64,000 bases of DNA from Aculops lycopersici (lineage: Eukaryota; Arthropoda; Arachnida; Trombidiformes; Eriophyidae): assembly GCA_015350385.1 (NCBI GenBank), contig WNKI01000002.1:8652336-8716335 (forward strand), in the 5' to 3' direction. Within the stretch, counting starts at the first letter, position 1. Each line of letters begins with the position of its first letter. The translations under genes and the position numbers were made by a program. Below the pieces are notes generated by a model. It ran no database searches and was not told the origin of the DNA. It saw nothing but the letters and a program-made list of their open reading frames with translations. Positions 1-11,563 of the stretch are shown here, piece by piece.

Positions 1-991
1 TCTCTCTCTCCTTCTCTCACGAAGACAATAGAACTAATACACAATGGGCATTTTAGAAAGAGCAGTCAGCGCAAAAACACTCGAACGCAATCGTAGTATC
101 CGTGACAATTGAGCAACTCGAGGTGCCTCAAGAGTATAGGTTGAGTTGCAACAATTAGCTCGCCTTTAGCTCGCGCGCTTTCTCTTCCGCAATTTTGGTC
201 TCGTTGTTCACTTGTACATTGGATAAACTAGAGAGCAAATGTAAAAGATGGAGTGAGGGGGAGGAGGAAATAGTCTAGTTGTATTTTGTCAATCGAGGCG
301 TAAAAATCAAAAGATTGTGTATAAATTGGCAAGTAGCGCATTTCAATTTAATATCAAGTCCTCCGCCTTTTGTTTCCTCTATGCTCCTTCCAACTCAACT
401 GGCGCCCGGCGCTTAGCCTCCTCGCTTTAAGCCGAAACTCTGGGCTCTAAGTTGGAGTTCAAAAAAGAGCTCTTCAGGCGAGACGAAGTTTTCAAATGAT
501 AGGAAAGGCGGCAGGGGCAAAGTGAGTGGCTCAGAGCAACAATTGAATTTGGAACAGACGTAGAAAACGTACGTTAGATTTGAGTAGGTAGTAGCCATAG
601 CTGAGGCAAGATGGAAAAAGTGAGCAACGCATAGGAAACGAAGCGAACGATGAATTCAAGGGATGAGTAAATTTAAATTTTAACTGTAATGATGTGATCA
701 CATTATCGTTACCACTTGAGTCTTTGTACTTGATTCCCTCGCTCACTGGCTGCAACACCAACAGCTAGCTAGCTGACTGCCTGGCTGTTGGCTCACTATT
801 ATCATTAGGACAACATGCGTTCGCCTTTTGAAACGTTGTCCTCGGATGCCTCATGATGTTTCTCAGTCTTAAGCATGCGCGTGAGTTTGCGGCTAGCTCG
901 CAAATTCACGTTCACCCAACACCGTCGCCGCAGCCGCGACAACAACGTCAAATGTGATTACAATGCGCAAATAGAAATACACACACATACT

Positions 992-1033
992 TATATATAT
1001 ATATATATATAAATATATATATCTATCTATCTA
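992..1033. repeat. (TA)n followed by (TATC)n microsatellite
   Basis: An alternating TA tract passes directly into four TATC units. It lies in the gene-free region and has no coding context. Confidence 0.9.
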
Positions 1034-4000
1034 TCCCTAAATTCCCTATGCGAATCGGCTGCTCACTTGGGAATATTAGTTGTTGTTGCTGCTGCTCATT
1101 ATTAAGACTTGCGAGTAGCCAGCTACCAAGACAACGACGGAACCCGCTGCTCACATTGTGTGCTCGCGATACAACATATTAAGTGACGCCTCTGGCCTCG
1201 AGCAGACCAAAGCCACAAAGTTAAAGTTGAAGCTGGAGTTAAAGTGAATTGAATCGCTTTCTCATTTATTCACATCATCAACTTGATTCGTCTTAGTGTC
1301 TCCTGACTGATGTTGCTGCTCATTTGACAACTGCTCACTTAAACCGCGCGAGAGGCATGAGAGTTACGCTCAACTTGTGGCGCTTACGTCTGCTTCTTTT
1401 GAGATTGGATAAAAGGAATTAAATAGGAGCACAACAACAATTCAACTCGATTTTGTTTAGCTTTTGTATCTCGGTGGAAGCTTTGAGTTGGGAGACACTT
1501 TACCTATGAGTGGCTCGATCTCTTTTCCTTCCCTTGGTTGCTCAAATGGCAATAGAGAAGTAGTAATAGTAGGCATGGCGATTCCGTACAGAAACTGGAA
1601 ATGCCTTGCGCCTCACCTTTAGCGAAATAATAATTATTATCATCATCCTCATCAAACAACTACTTTAGCAAAAGTTCTAACTAAACTCTCAAGTTGAGTC
1701 GCTCGAGAGTATTTGCCGTTCGGCGACGACTATCGCGAAACAATTGGATCACCGACCAACCGAACAACTCAGTCGGTGCTCCAATTAGCAACCACACGTT
1801 CAACATTTATACACTTTTTGTTGTTGGCTAGCGAGCCGATCTAAACAACACAATGCGATGGGACGCGATGAGCAGCAACGTTTCTCCTTGAATTGTTGTC
1901 CTCTACGGCTAACAGCCTTAAAGTCTTCTTATTCTTACTTCATTATCTCTCAAAGATAAAATGAGCAGCTTACTGCTCATTTTGTTCCGATGCAAAACGA
2001 TGTTAAGACAATTGAGACGATTGAGTGAAAGATAAAGATTGAACAAAAATACCGACCTCGAGTCTCAGTCTCTCTTTTTCTCCATCTCATTGTCTTTGGC
2101 GAATAGCCACCATCAAACGCTTAGTCCAATCTCAAACCATTGCACCGCTCGCTCGCTCGCTCGCTTATAATCTTATGTTGAATGGGAGTCAATTTTTGTG
2201 TGAGCAATCGAGAGGCTGCTCACTCTATTCAGCCCTATAGACTTTATTTAGCGCCAAGAGTCAGTCAGTGTGATTCAAATGATTCAATTGATTGTGCACT
2301 TGACGAGTCTATAGGACATTTATTCAGTCAGCCAGCTAGCTAGCTAGTCATCCACCGAGAGATTGAGAGAATGAAAGTGGAATATTTACTTAAAGCTTGG
2401 TGATTGATGATATTTTTCTCCCCGTTGCTCCTCTAGGCGCGGCGACAAGATGACAGAAGCGGAAGTGCGCGCAACGCGCGACTTGCGTCTTCATTATTCT
2501 GCGGCGACAAACTTACATTTTGCTGAAAGAAACGAGCGCTTGACATCAACAGCTTGCGTGTGAGCAGTCCACTTAATGGACTTGTCCTCTCTTTTTTCAT
2601 CTCCAACTCATAGACTCCCTCGATTTGCTCTTTTTCCTTTGGTGCGCGCGGGAGTGAACGAGAGGACAAGCGGCGCGTGGCCACTAGTCCATGGGTCAGT
2701 GTTGCGTAAGCGTGTTGATGTATCCCAAAAGTTGAAGCGCACGCCTTGAGCTCCAGGTTGTCTAGCTGGCCAAATAAAGAGCTATCGACTGAACGGGTGT
2801 TAAACACCAAAACAAAATATATCGCCTTTATCATTGAGAGGAGAGCTTAAGGGACCCGCTCAACAAGTGGCCCGACCAAGGCGTCCATCGGAGCACAAGT
2901 GTGAGTCGTGACGTTCGCACTTAGCAGTTGCAGTTAAGGAAAGTTACAAGAAGACTGCGGCGAATCCCGATCGTGCCGCTCGGTTCGAATTGAGTTTGGA
3001 TTTCGCGCACCCAAAGCTCACCTTATATTTCAGCTATCAGCTTTTGGACACCCAAAGGTGCAAAGTTTGATTTGAATCATGGAGTGAAATGATTCATTCA
3101 GTTTAGAATCCAACTTGAAATCGAAGGGCTAAATTGAGTTTGCCCAGGAGAAGAGCAATCGGCCAAGCTAAGTTAAGTTTGACCAAGGGTTACTCGAAGT
3201 ATGCAAGCGAGCGAGCGAATGGACTGAAATGGCCAACAATGATTCCAGCGCCCTGATTGGCGTTTTATTAGGCACCATTATTATCATTATTATTATCTTT
3301 GCCCCGGCACACGCCTGACCGAGCGGAGGCGCAAGTGAGCATTCAAGTCACGATTCAAATGAACAACTTGTTGCGGTTTCTCTCTCTCTCTCTCTCTATT
3401 TCTCGTGGTTTTGCTACTCTCCTCTGCTAGTATCATTCCGTTCACTTGGTCGCCGATCAAATCGAGCGACCATCGGCTATCTCATCAGCATCATCAGCAT
3501 CGTCGTTCTCATTCTCATTCTCCTCATTTCACGGGCCGGCAGCGACGGAAGTTGCGTAATCCTCATTCCGGAGCGAGCCGATCAATTAGCCGGCAAAGTG
3601 AACAAAGTGACTGCAACCAGCTCACTTATTTGCTTGCTCCATTCTTTTCCCCCGCGAGCTTCCTTCTGAATCAACAAGTAAGTCACCGAACCAGGGACCT
3701 GGAAGTTATGTAGTCGATTGCTCATAATCGCTTGTATGCTAATAGAGCGCTGTTCATATTGTGGGCTTGCCACTCGCGATTGGCGGCGGCTCACCCGTTC
3801 AATTGACTGACCGACTGACAAGAGCAGCCGGCTTACAAATGAACATCAGTGGCTCGCTCCAGTAAGCTAGCCGGCCGACCATTTAGTTAACTCGACTGTT
3901 CATTTGAGAGACTGCGAGCGATTTGAGGAGGCTAACGAGCTGGTGGAGCCGCGGAGGCGGCGGCGGCCGCAGCGCCGAATGCATGCGGGCAAATGGGAAC

Positions 4001-6611
4001 AAAGCAACCTGTTGTCTGGTTGCCGTTACTGTCTTTCTATTCCTCCTCCTCCTCCTCCTCCTCCTTGAGTTGCCTCACCTGTCCAAATGGCCAAGTGGCC
4101 AAATGGCAATCAACTTGTTGCTCTCTTTTTGGCCAGAATTTGTATTGAACAAACGAGCGCAAGAGCGAGACGCGAAGCACACTAGCGACTCCCAATCAAT
4201 TAATTCATTGCTGATAATCATCTTCGGGTAGATCACCTGTAATGCTGTTGCCGCCGCCGCCGTCGCCGCTCTTAGTTCATTATCTCGCTGGAAGATTTCT
4301 ACCTCTCGAGCTTAGAGCACTCAGCTTTTTTGTCGTCTCTTGGAAGTTGGAATTCCTCCACCAGACGGACGATGTTGCGCTTACCTTACGTTGCTCACAA
4401 TCTTTCGTCTCAACTTGTCGTGCCGCTCACTTCTCTATCGAGATCCTCTTGGTTCCTTCGTTACAAGAGCCAGTCAATCTACCGCATCGACGGATCATAA
4501 GCGGCGACCCTCATGCGGCTTATCATGTTATCTGCCACATAAGCTCGTTTTGCTTACAAGCTGCCGGAGCTGCAGGGGCAGCGGCGGCAACAGTGCTCTT
4601 TAGCATTGCCCATGCACTCTTATGTGTACTTTACTCTCTGTGTTCGATCTTTGCACAAATTAAACTGGAAGCAAACTAGAGGCGAACTCGGCGCTTGTGT
4701 TTGTGTGTGTGATTTACGATAGATCGTCAAGCGAGCAAGTGAACATCGAGCGAAAAGAACATCGAATCGAGCGAGCGAAGTGAGCATCAACATTAACGGC
4801 GTGTGTAGCCAAATGAGCAACAGCGGCGAGCCATAAGCCACCGCCACCATGTCGATGATGGAGTCGCCTGACCTCGCGAGTGGTAAGTAAGCGAACCGAC
4901 GAGACACGCAGAGAGGGAGGGAGAGAGGGAGAGAAGGAAGAGGAGTAAGCACAAAGTAAACGCGCGCGCGACTACAAGTTGATTGTTGTCCTTTTTGGTC
5001 GACATAGTCGTCGTCGCTATCGTCGCCACCGTTATTGTCGTCGTCGTCGTTGTCGTCATGGTATTCCAATCTAAATCTCTGTCGCAAAGTTGGCCAAATA
5101 GATACAGACTCTTTGATGCTGATTTTAGGGAACGTAGAAACTACCCACGATGGCAGCACAACTATCACCACTAATTCTAATGCAAGCGGACGGAAATCCG
5201 AGCTGCGAGCAACCAGACACACAAAGTGAGCAACAACTGCCGGCCAACCAGCCAACCGACCAAATGATCGGATATTTTTAATTATCAGCCAACAATTAAC
5301 GAGCTCATTGTGCGGCACAGTATGCGTTGTTGCTCACAGGTTCAGTTTACACAAACGTAAGAGCTAGCTAGCTGGCTGGCCGGCTGGCTTGTGACGTAAG
5401 TTGGCCAGTTAGCTAGCTGGCTGAATTTGGGCCAGCACACAAAGTTTCGCTCCATGGCTTACGAAAAGGACGCCGACGATAGCGACCAGGAAAGTTTACG
5501 GCCGCTTCCATCGCAATGGAGGCAGCCAAAGTCTCTGGCCGGCCAAACGTTGCGCTCTTGCTCGATGATTTGCAAACGTGCACAAAACCAAATACATGGC
5601 CAACAACAATGTCGATTCAATTTATTGCTCCAATTTCCGGCTTTATCGCCATCAGCCAACTATCAGCGCCAACTTCCAAGCGAACAACAAGTTCAGCTTT
5701 AGCCAATTTAGCCAAAAGGACAGAGGGGAAATCGCGGCGAGCGCGCGCCCATTAGCTGCCTCGCATCGACTTGGCCCAAGTGAGCAGTCTAATAAGTGAT
5801 CCAAAAGCCGCAACAACAACAATGGAATCTCCCGCCTCTTGCATCATGTTAGCGGTCGTGTTGTTGCCGTTGCTCATTTTCAGTGATTGTTAGCCGGCCA
5901 ATTGAAATTTTTAGCGCCCTATTGATTCGTCGATTTGTTGCGCTTTCACTCGTAGTAGTAGTAGTAGTAGTCGTCGTCGTCGTGTCGATCAGCCGGCAGC
6001 GACTAAAGCCATCAGTTGCCATAATGGCGAGCGCTGTGAGCATCGGCATCAGTTAAGTGATGCTCACTTGATAGGCAATCAATTTAACAAACTTAGCTTT
6101 AAACGGAGCCACTGGCCATGGAGACGAGCGATGAAAACCAAAACTGGAACAACTGAAGCCAGCCATCGATCAATCGTAAGCGCGAACCGGAGCGCGACGA
6201 TTGCGCAACAGCAAGCTATTGAGCCATCTATTTGGTCACTCGATTATTATGATTGCTCTTCTCCATTTTTCGTCATAATGAGGTTTATGCAAACGCAAAC
6301 CGCAGCCTCCGCCGCTGCACAGTGAGCAGTCAGCGAGTTTTGTTTTTTCTTTACCTCTACCTTCTTTTGCCCATCTCAAGGGTTCACAAAGGCGAACCCT
6401 TGAGCTCTGAAGAGCCGACGATTGATTGGCGACGGTGACGAGCTCGGGGAGGAGAGTAACGCAAACTGCTCAAATAACCACTAGACCCGAAGAGCACTGA
6501 CGGCCACTGAGCCTGGAGGCAATCAAGTGACCGCATACCTGAGCGCGCATCCAGTTGTCCGGTCGGCCACACCTGTTCATTGCAGAGAATCGCACGGCAC
6601 CATGGCATTTG

Positions 6612-6612
<1 letters not shown>

Positions 6613-6645
<33 letters not shown>
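6613..6645. repeat. (TTA)n microsatellite
   Basis: About eleven uninterrupted ATT/TTA units, starting inside an ATTTGCAT octamer at 6607-6614. Confidence 0.9.
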
Positions 6646-7015
6646 TGACGCGAGTGGTGGAGGAACGCGCGCCGAGCGTGTGATTGATTTGCTCGCTCCC
6701 GTCTGATCTGATTTCTCGCTTGGCTAATTTGCACTTCATTCTAGATATACAACAACAGCAACAGCAACAACAAACCACACAAGCCACCACCTGTTGCCAA
6801 ATCGGATTGCGCGAAATCTGAACCTGGATAGCAGTAACAGAATCAGAATCATAGTTTCAAATTCTGATTCAAATTCGAATTTAAACCGGACGGCCCGAGC
6901 AAATTTGCAAGCGATGACTTGTGAGCGCGTGGATTCTCGTGGGCGTCGCCGGCTTATATGCTTCTTGGGATTGTAACAACAGTAAGAGGCTGAATTGGAT
7001 TGATCAGCGGTGGGG

Positions 7016-7042
7016 CAGGTAAGGTGAGGTGAGGCAAGGTAA
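7016..7042 (+). promoter_or_regulatory. AGGTR/AGGTGAGGTG array (CACCT half-sites)
   Basis: Five AGGT units are packed into 27 bases, opening with CAGGTAAGGTGAGGTGAGG. The reverse complement is a run of ACCT/CACCT pentamers, the half-site bound by Snail and ZEB/zfh1-type zinc fingers. A second AGGTG array lies about 330 bp downstream. A binding function is inferred, and a simple pentamer expansion is equally possible. Confidence 0.35.
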
Positions 7043-7107
7043 GCAACAAACCGATTGAATGAAATCGGCCACTTGTTGTTGCTGTTGCCCTCTCTCTTTC
7101 AGCTACC

Positions 7108-7134
7108 ACCGCCGCCGCCGCCGCCGCCGCCGCC
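7108..7134. repeat. (CCG)n microsatellite
   Basis: Nine CCG units within a wider C/T-rich tract of gene-free DNA. Confidence 0.85.
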
Positions 7135-7367
7135 TCCTACTCCCACTTTTCTCCTCTCCTCCTGCTCCAGCTCCTACTCCTCCACCAACAACTTGGCCGA
7201 GCTCATAAGCCACCAGTACACCAGCAATGAAATCAATGGCTCACTTGCCGGCGGATCAATACCTGCCTACCTGCGTGCTTACCTGCTCGTCTGGCGGCCA
7301 GCGAGAAAAGTGGCCGCAAAACTTCGCGCCCACTTTTCTGCGAGTCTCTAGTCTTCGAATGGTGGTT

Positions 7368-7386
7368 GAGGTGAGGTGAGGTGAGG
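7368..7386 (+). promoter_or_regulatory. (GAGGT)n array, second copy
   Basis: Three to four tandem GAGGT pentamers, reading CACCT on the other strand. Its unit matches the array at 7016-7042, but the flanks differ, so this is not one duplicated segment. Confidence 0.35.
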
Positions 7387-7625
7387 CGAAGGTAGCGAAG
7401 CGAAGAGGAAATATTGAGCCGGTTGCGGCGCGCCGAGATTCCATCGGTGAAAAAAGGAGGCGAGTAATTGAATTTGGCGCGCCAAGTGGAGGTGCAAATT
7501 CCACAGAGAGTCACGTGAGCGGAAACAGACAGGATAATATCATATCATATCGTTTTGTTTTGTATCGTATCCTATCATATAGGCCGTTCAATTGGGAAAT
7601 AATACGATTCGCACTGGCATCAGAC

Positions 7626-7643
7626 TGATGATCATGATCATCA
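7626..7643. repeat. 18-bp perfect palindrome around TGATCATGATCA
   Basis: The sequence reads TGATGATCATGATCATCA, identical on both strands. It is gene-free and its role is unknown. Confidence 0.7.
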
Positions 7644-8822
7644 TTCTCATCTGCCTTTTGGATTGCTCTTATGCTTTGCGCTTTGGAGAGGGAATGAGCC
7701 ATCAGCTAAGTGACTAATGGCGATGTCGATGACGCAACGGTTGTTGGTGCTGCAATGCCAGCAGCCACAAACAACCACCGAGCGAGTGGCTCCACAAGTG
7801 AGCTGCGGCGGCCTCCGCAACATCGAGAAAGAGAGATAGACACCAGCGTAGCCGCAAAGTGTGTTAATGTGGCGGATGGCCGCGGCGAGCCCACGAGCTC
7901 GGCATCGAGAACCGAAAGCGGATGCTCTTTTTGCTCGCTTGTTGTGTCGATTGTTCGCTTCAGTTTCATTCAATTGCACAAGTCCAAGGGGCAAGTTCAG
8001 TTTGGTTTCAGCTCAACTTGAGTTGTGTGGCAACAAATTGTCGGCCAGGTAACCAACTGTTGTTTTTTGATGCCACAGTTGAATAAAGTTCTATGGCAAT
8101 CATTGGATCTCTAACTGAGAAAACAGAGCAGATTGTGGTAGTTGTCGCTGGTAGGTGTCTCGTCGAGTGGCTCGCTCGAAGCTCAGGCGAGCGCGCTATT
8201 GTCTTCTCGTGTGTCGAGCCCTCCGCTTCAAGTCGCCTATTTGGCATGCAAATTTTCCATCTCGAGCTCAAACTTTTCCCTCGAGCTTATCAGACAATGG
8301 TCTTCTCTCGTTCACATCCAATTCCAAAACCTCGGAGTCTTTAGCCTCAAATCTGCAACTCGACTCGAGTAAGTGAGCAATTGAATGAGTACATCAAGTA
8401 TCAAGACTGAGAGGACGAGAAGATTGCGCGTGAAAATTGATTTATACCTGCGAATCGCGACTCCACTCAAATGGTGTGCCCAATTTTTAGTACTGACTGC
8501 TCTTTATGTGTCCGACTGCAATTCCACTTGTGTGACTTTGTGATTATTCGTAAAGTCGGCGAGATAATACCACAAACTGACTGCCTGGATGAATGACAGC
8601 CACTTGTTGCACTTTGTGTGCCATTTGTTAGATTGTGGCCACATAAAATCGCAGGTAACTTGATCCTCGAAGCACTCCGATTCTCCAGCGCTCAAGGCGA
8701 AATCTAAACTCAAGGCAAAAGATCACTCACAAACAATAACAATAGTGATGGCGATAGATAAAATCGGCAATAGCAACGAGAGTTTCCCTATATACAAACC
8801 GAAGATCACGAAGCTAACTTAC

Positions 8823-9173
8823 CTGCTGCGATTGGTTTAAATCTGAGTTGTCATCTTGAGCTCGTTGCTCATTTGCTTCAATGCATTCTTGCATATTTGA
8901 ATCTTGCTCTTGTTCAATCATTAACTTGTCGCCAGCTTGATCAACTTCTCCGTCTTCGCCGCTACTGTTTTCAAATTTTGTTTCCGATTTCTGGCCCGCT
9001 TCTTCCAAGCTGCTCATTTGATTGGCGCCACTCATCGATACAATTGATTCGTCTTGCGGTTGTTGATGTTGATGTTGATGTTGCTGCTGCTGCTCATCTT
9101 CGATTTCCGGCCTCTCAAGCTTGAGCTGCGCAGGCTGAGGTTGTTGCGAGGGTGATGCAGTCATGGTGTCCAT
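8823..9173 (-). CDS. First coding exon of a probable transcriptional regulator (gene continues left of window)
   Basis: This frame opens with ATG at 9173 and stays open for 117 codons to a perfect donor (CAG|GTAAGT, with GT at 8822-8821), ending in phase 0. The encoded segment is Gln/His-rich (residues about 28-42), then strongly acidic with many Ser, Glu and Asp, and has no hydrophobic core, Cys pairs or known domain. Such disordered N-termini are typical of transcription factors and chromatin proteins, but I cannot name the family. A possible acceptor (CTATTTCAG) lies upstream near 9232, and an out-of-frame ATG at 9201 would give a short overlapping uORF. Downstream exons are not visible, so the first intron would exceed 8.8 kb. 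That fits the regulatory character of the surroundings. Chance opening of this frame is possible but less likely given the donor. Confidence 0.55.
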
Positions 9174-10991
9174 ATTGAGTGATTGCGCCACCACCTGTCA
9201 TTTTTGATAGATAGCAAGTTAGTTTTCTATTCTGAAATAGAAATAATTGACTGTCACGAATGGATTGGCCATTTGACGTTGGATCAGACGGAGGTAGGGA
9301 GAGAGGCGACGTGAGCAGCCAAAGAGGCGACGACGACGGTGGCTGCGATGGAAGTTGCACGCCTTGCACCTGCGCATTGGCTTCTCATCGCGGCTTGCCC
9401 GAGAGTAGAGGTGGTCGTGTGAAATAGATCTGAGTTCAGTGGGTGGGGGCTCGAGGGGGGGGGGGTTGCGCGCAGAGACTGAGCTGAGTCTAAAAGATCG
9501 GCGGCTGAGTCCACCAGCAGCTCAGCTCACTTGAGCCCAAGACTACATTCTGCCTTTGGATACATATCCAGTTCGAGCGAGCTGGCGCCGCTCTCATTCC
9601 AGCTCACGTCTCGCGAGCGGCGGCTGCAGAGACAGCTCGTTATTTGTGTGCATTTTGTGAATGGGAAATCGGAGAACGCAAACAAACGCATGCGCAGCAC
9701 CAATAACATGGCCACAATTTACGTACCCTGCCCGCGCCAAAAGGTAATCTTATCGATTTTCTTGAATCTAAACTGCGTGCCAGCAACTTGAATCAACTCG
9801 AGGCTTGGTAGTGAGCTGTGCGAGTAGATAAAATTTCGAACGAGCTGATGACAAAAATTCTAACCAACATCACTTAAGTCAGCTGATTTTTCTTGCCATG
9901 AATTTTGTCGTCGTCGTCTAGACGTTTATTATTGACATGACATCAAGTGACGTGACGTGACGTGACGTTGACTCGGCCAGACATTCATCTATCCGTTAGT
10001 TCGTTCATTTAGTAGCTCAGATATGATCAATTGACTGGGCCAATATGGGCATTTCCAATTCGACTCTCTTGAGTGGCTTTATAAAGAATTGAAAATTGAG
10101 AGTCACCAATGGAGTTGAGTTGAGTTGAGTAGAGTTCAATTCGTGGCTGGCAAGTAAAACCACCTTGCACCTGTGCAAAGTTGGATGCTGGTAGCAGCTG
10201 CAGAGGCTGCCGATGCATAGACTACTGCATTTTTAGCGACACTCAAGCGATAGGTAGATCCCAGGTAAATCCTACAAAAACCATGCCGAGGCGGTCAGCT
10301 CATCGGCTATTGAACTCGGTGGCTGGCTCGTTGGAGCAACTTCTGCTGCAAGCTCCACTAATGCCGCCGCTTCCATTGGCTCTATCGCGAATTGAAACCG
10401 ATGCAACAAATCGCGTCTCGCTGGCTCGCTCGCGACTGAGGTTGCCAGACTAACTGGCTCGAATTGAACTGACTAGATTGCTAATCGGTGGCGGCTAATA
10501 AAGTCGCAAACACTCGATAAAGAGCGAGCCGCGCGCTAGCTCGCCTCGCTCGGCCTTTTTATTGATCGTTCGGTTGCAAGAGGCGGCCATGGTTGTGGTG
10601 GCGATAGTTGTAGTTGTAGTTGTAGTTGTAGTAGTAGTTGAGGGGTGAGCAAGAGAGCAGTAGAGAGCGTATCTATCTGGTGAGCCAGCGAGTCAGCCCG
10701 TCAGCAAGTCATCTAGTCAGTCAGTCACTGAGTTAGTCAGAAAGCAGAAATTAAAGATCCGTTTAGTCGAGATTTTTCCATTGCTCACCGCGAGGAATCG
10801 CGACAACCACCTGCCGCCGATGATCGCTTATCACTTTGCTGTCGAGCTGAGCTTCTTCTGCTTCTGCTTCTGCTTCGCCGCCGTCGACGTCGTCGATGTC
10901 GTCGTAGTTAATGTCACCGACAAATAACAGGTACAAAACCAAACAGGTAACATTAAATGAGTGAGTCGTTCACGAGCAGATGAAAGAGAAG

Positions 10992-11022
<31 letters not shown>
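9174..11022. other. Gene-free stretch upstream of the 8823-9173 exon
   Basis: This probably includes the 5' UTR or promoter of the minus-strand gene. Visible elements are a poly-G run (about 9454-9465), a TGACG tandem array (9948-9971), a GAGTT pentamer run (about 10114-10138) and a GTAGTT hexamer run (about 10608-10640). No recognisable coding sequence was found. Confidence 0.5.
9948..9971 (+). promoter_or_regulatory. Tandem TGACG array (CRE half-sites)
   Basis: Four consecutive TGACG pentamers are followed by TTGAC. TGACG is the CREB/ATF half-site, and TGACGTGA-type spacing puts overlapping half-sites in one orientation. Whether it binds anything is inference. Confidence 0.4.
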
Positions 11023-11563
11023 NNNNNNNNNNNNNNNNNNNNNNNNNNNNNNNNNNNNNNNNNNNNNNNNNNNNNNNNNNNNNNNNNNNNNNNNNNNNNN
11101 NNNNNNNNNNNNNNNNNNNNNNNNNNNNNNNNNNNNNNNNNNNNNNNNNNNNNNNNNNNNNNNNNNNNNNNNNNNNNNNNNNNNNNNNNNNNNNNNNNNN
11201 NNNNNNNNNNNNNNNNNNNNNNNNNNNNNNNNNNNNNNNNNNNNNNNNNNNNNNNNNNNNNNNNNNNNNNNNNNNNNNNNNNNNNNNNNNNNNNNNNNNN
11301 NNNNNNNNNNNNNNNNNNNNNNNNNNNNNNNNNNNNNNNNNNNNNNNNNNNNNNNNNNNNNNNNNNNNNNNNNNNNNNNNNNNNNNNNNNNNNNNNNNNN
11401 NNNNNNNNNNNNNNNNNNNNNNNNNNNNNNNNNNNNNNNNNNNNNNNNNNNNNNNNNNNNNNNNNNNNNNNNNNNNNNNNNNNNNNNNNNNNNNNNNNNN
11501 NNNNNNNNNNNNNNNNNNNNNNNNNNNNNNNNNNNNNNNNNNNNNNNNNNNNNNNNNNNNNNN
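11023..11563. other. Assembly gap flanked by (GA)n
   Basis: A run of N is bounded on the left by GAGAGA and on the right by GAAGGAGGAGAGAGA. The gap most likely replaces an unresolved GA-rich microsatellite, and its true length is unknown. Every frame translated across it is meaningless. Confidence 0.95.

Larger units (their letters stand above)
1..8822. other. Gene-free left flank, probably intron and regulatory DNA
   Basis: I recognise no conserved protein domain in either strand here. If the minus-strand exon at 8823-9173 is real, this stretch is at least part of its first intron, because its donor points left and no matching acceptor exon is recognisable. It contains a (TA)n run near 992-1033, (TTA)n at 6613-6645, (CCG)n at 7108-7134, AGGTG arrays, and sixteen copies of GTGAGCA or its complement, several in close pairs. 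The longest open frame (232 codons, minus, 4620-5318) is low complexity with Asp and Leu/Ser runs and matches nothing I know. Confidence 0.6.

Noticed and set aside
2433..2834. 133-codon minus frame with ATG
   Set aside because: No recognisable domain, no promoter or poly(A) context, and ordinary chance length for this much sequence.
4620..5318. 232-codon open frame on minus, the longest in the desert
   Set aside because: Low complexity with Asp/Leu/Ser runs created by simple repeats, no domain, and overlapping open frames on the other strand. Chance opening in repeat-rich DNA is more likely.
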